This document shows, in pieces, positions 21,950-22,927 of a stretch of DNA of 22,927 nucleotides (positions are counted from its first letter, which is position 1; each line of letters opens with the position of its first letter). The notes below the pieces were generated by a model. The model was not told the DNA's origin. It saw only the letters and a list, made by a program, of their open reading frames with translations, and did not search any database. This DNA comes from an uncultured Bacteroidales bacterium (GTDB lineage: Bacteria > Bacteroidota > Bacteroidia > Bacteroidales > P3): assembly GCA_937884485.1 (NCBI GenBank), contig CALGCG010000033.1, positions 1-22,927 on the forward strand. The letters run 5' to 3'. The position numbers and the translations under genes were made by a program.

Positions 21950-22705
21950 TTACTTAACGGAAACAATCTCTATGTCGAACACCAGGGGAGAGTAGGGGAG
22001 GATGATGGGGCTGGCCTGGCGGGGACCATAGGCCAGGGCCGAGGGAATGACGAGCTGGAGGACAGTGCCTTCGGGCATACCCATGACGCCCTGCTCCCAT
22101 CCTTCGATGAGTTTGTCCTTGCCAACGGTGTAGGTCATAGGCTCATACTTGCGCTGGGGGTTGTAGATCTCGCCGGTGCGGGCATCGCTCTCCACGCTGC
22201 TGTCGAAGATGGTGCCGTCCAGCAGGCGGCCGGTGTAGTTCATCGACACTTCCTTGCCCATGGCCACCTTGGGACCGTTGCCGCGCTTCTTGACGATGAC
22301 GTAGAGGCCATCGGCAGTGGGCTTGGCGGTGATGTTGTTCTCTTTGACGTAGGCGGCGATGTCGTCAGGCTCGCTCTTCATGCGCTCTTCCATGGAGGTC
22401 TGGAAGTTGGCCTGCTCTTCGGCCAGCTCCTCGCTGGTCACGATGTCCTGTAGACTCACCTCGTAGTAGAGCTTCTGGCCTTTGCCGGGCTGATAGGCAG
22501 GGGGCATCATGTTGGCGTCCACATACTTGGCAGCAGTGTCGGCATCCATGGCGAAGGTGGCCACGTCTCCCACATGCATCATCAGAAGGCCTTCTCCGAT
22601 TTTGATTTCGAAGTTGGGGATGGCTTGTGCAATGCGACGAGCCTCGCCTTTGTTGGAGAAGATTTCGACGGAGTCGAAGCGAATGGTCATCTCGCCCACC
22701 AGCAC
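21950..22705 (-). CDS. FKBP-type peptidyl-prolyl cis-trans isomerase (two FKBP-like domains), 5' end uncertain
   Basis: Catalyses cis-trans isomerisation of prolyl bonds; relatives in this phylum are often envelope lipoproteins. The C-terminal half is a full FKBP domain: VSMNYTGRLLDGTIFDSSVE, LIEGWEQGVMGMPEGTVLQL, VIPSALAYG and SPLVFDIEIVSVK. An N-terminal, more diverged FKBP-like domain contains KIGEGLLMMHVGDVATF. The first in-frame start codon is GTG 22705 (251 residues; next ATG 22690), but protein-like sequence in the same frame continues upstream to about 22800 (YDKEGFKKTENGLYYRFDKQ, then NPDGQQVQEGD), which is the usual N-terminus of such FKBPs. In that frame no ATG, GTG or TTG occurs between the TAA at 22837-22835 and 22705. 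A frameshift, rare start codon or sequence error is likely, so the true N-terminus is unknown. Confidence 0.85.
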   Translation of the reverse strand: MLVGEMTIRFDSVEIFSNKGEARRIAQAIPNFEIKIGEGLLMMHVGDVATFAMDADTAAKYVDANMMPPAYQPGKGQKLYYEVSLQDIVTSEELAEEQANFQTSMEERMKSEPDDIAAYVKENNITAKPTADGLYVIVKKRGNGPKVAMGKEVSMNYTGRLLDGTIFDSSVESDARTGEIYNPQRKYEPMTYTVGKDKLIEGWEQGVMGMPEGTVLQLVIPSALAYGPRQASPIILPYSPLVFDIEIVSVK

Positions 22706-22829
22706 ATCGCCTTCCTGGACTTGTTGGCCATCGGGGTTCTGCTTGTCGAAACGGTAATAGAGTCCGTTTTCGGTTTTCTTAAAACCTTCTTTGTCATATC
22801 GTTTACCCTCTTTTCTTGAGTTATATATA

Positions 22830-22927
22830 CTATTTTATTCTTTTTACGTTATTTTTTCCGATTTTTTTCTCGATTGCAGGGATTCCGGTCTTCTTCATCC
22901 AGATGATGCCTTCTCCGACTTCATAGG
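22830..22927 (-). CDS. C-terminal end of a gene continuing beyond the window
   Basis: A frame entering at the window edge encodes 31 residues, YEVGEGIIWMKKTGIPAIEK followed by KIGKNNVKRIK, and stops at TAG 22832-22830. It reads like real protein, and GEGIIWM resembles GEGLLMM in the FKBP gene that follows, so it may belong to a related isomerase or be joined to it by a frameshift. Too short for a firm call. Confidence 0.45.
   Translation of the reverse strand, partial: YEVGEGIIWMKKTGIPAIEKKIGKNNVKRIK

Noticed and set aside
1..22927. CRISPR array
   Set aside because: None of the tandem repeats has 25-40-base repeats with unique spacers of similar size; the 73-bp units are contiguous without spacers.
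1..22927. tRNA, rRNA or insertion sequences
   Set aside because: No cloverleaf with TTC-type arm, rRNA segment or transposase-like protein was recognised on reading both strands.

Overview
The window looks like a chromosomal segment of a Bacteroidales (Bacteroidota) bacterium. This is supported by the housekeeping genes (ClpC, GyrA, PyrB/PyrI, Obg, Adk, FKBP), a TonB-dependent receptor with an N-terminal carboxypeptidase-like domain, a BspA-type leucine-rich-repeat protein ending in a type IX secretion (T9SS) sorting tail, and promoters of the TTTG-N19-TAnnTTTG type instead of the E. coli type. I cannot name the genus. Base composition is uneven: very GC-rich over obgE (44 of 60 bases at 14161-14220) and very AT-rich over the lipoprotein gene near 17.4 kb (18 of 60 at 17401-17460).

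Layout. 1-728 (-): N-terminal third of a ClpC-type ATPase, cut by the window edge. 729-989: divergent promoter region. 990-8580 (+): gyrA, a secreted TPR protein, a TonB-dependent receptor and an M16-like protein without the zinc motif, closely spaced; a strong hairpin with a U-tract sits on the receptor's start codon. 8581-8787: hairpin-rich gap between convergent gene sets. 8788-13118 (-): cvpA, dus, a TPR lipoprotein, pyrB, pyrI and a small membrane protein, very closely spaced. 13231-14884 (-): obgE and a PAP2 phosphatase, preceded by 2.5 copies of a 73-bp promoter-bearing tandem repeat. 15.1-19.4 kb (-): AT-rich accessory block with a 45-codon ORF, the BspA-like T9SS cargo protein, a 400-aa Cys-rich lipoprotein, a hairpin-filled gap and a 139-aa lipoprotein. 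18567-20847 (-): a four-gene operon of overlapping genes headed by an ECF sigma factor. 21169-21726 (-): adk. 21727-21949: two opposed arrays of 9-bp repeats. 21950-22834 (-): an FKBP-type isomerase with no visible start codon at the natural N-terminus. 22830-22927 (-): C-terminus of another gene.

How the parts fit. Most genes are core functions: supercoiling, pyrimidine synthesis, tRNA modification, ribosome assembly, adenylate balance and envelope protein folding. The most system-like unit is the ECF sigma operon: sigma factor, a three-TM protein in the anti-sigma position, a single-TM protein and a lipoprotein, chained by start/stop overlaps and followed by two surface or secreted proteins. 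The GC-to-AT change falls inside the third gene of this operon, so its downstream cargo may be exchangeable. The second theme is repeat-rich intergenic DNA: 8-, 9- and 73-bp tandem repeats, a 38-bp direct repeat around a palindrome, and many stem-loops close to start and stop codons.
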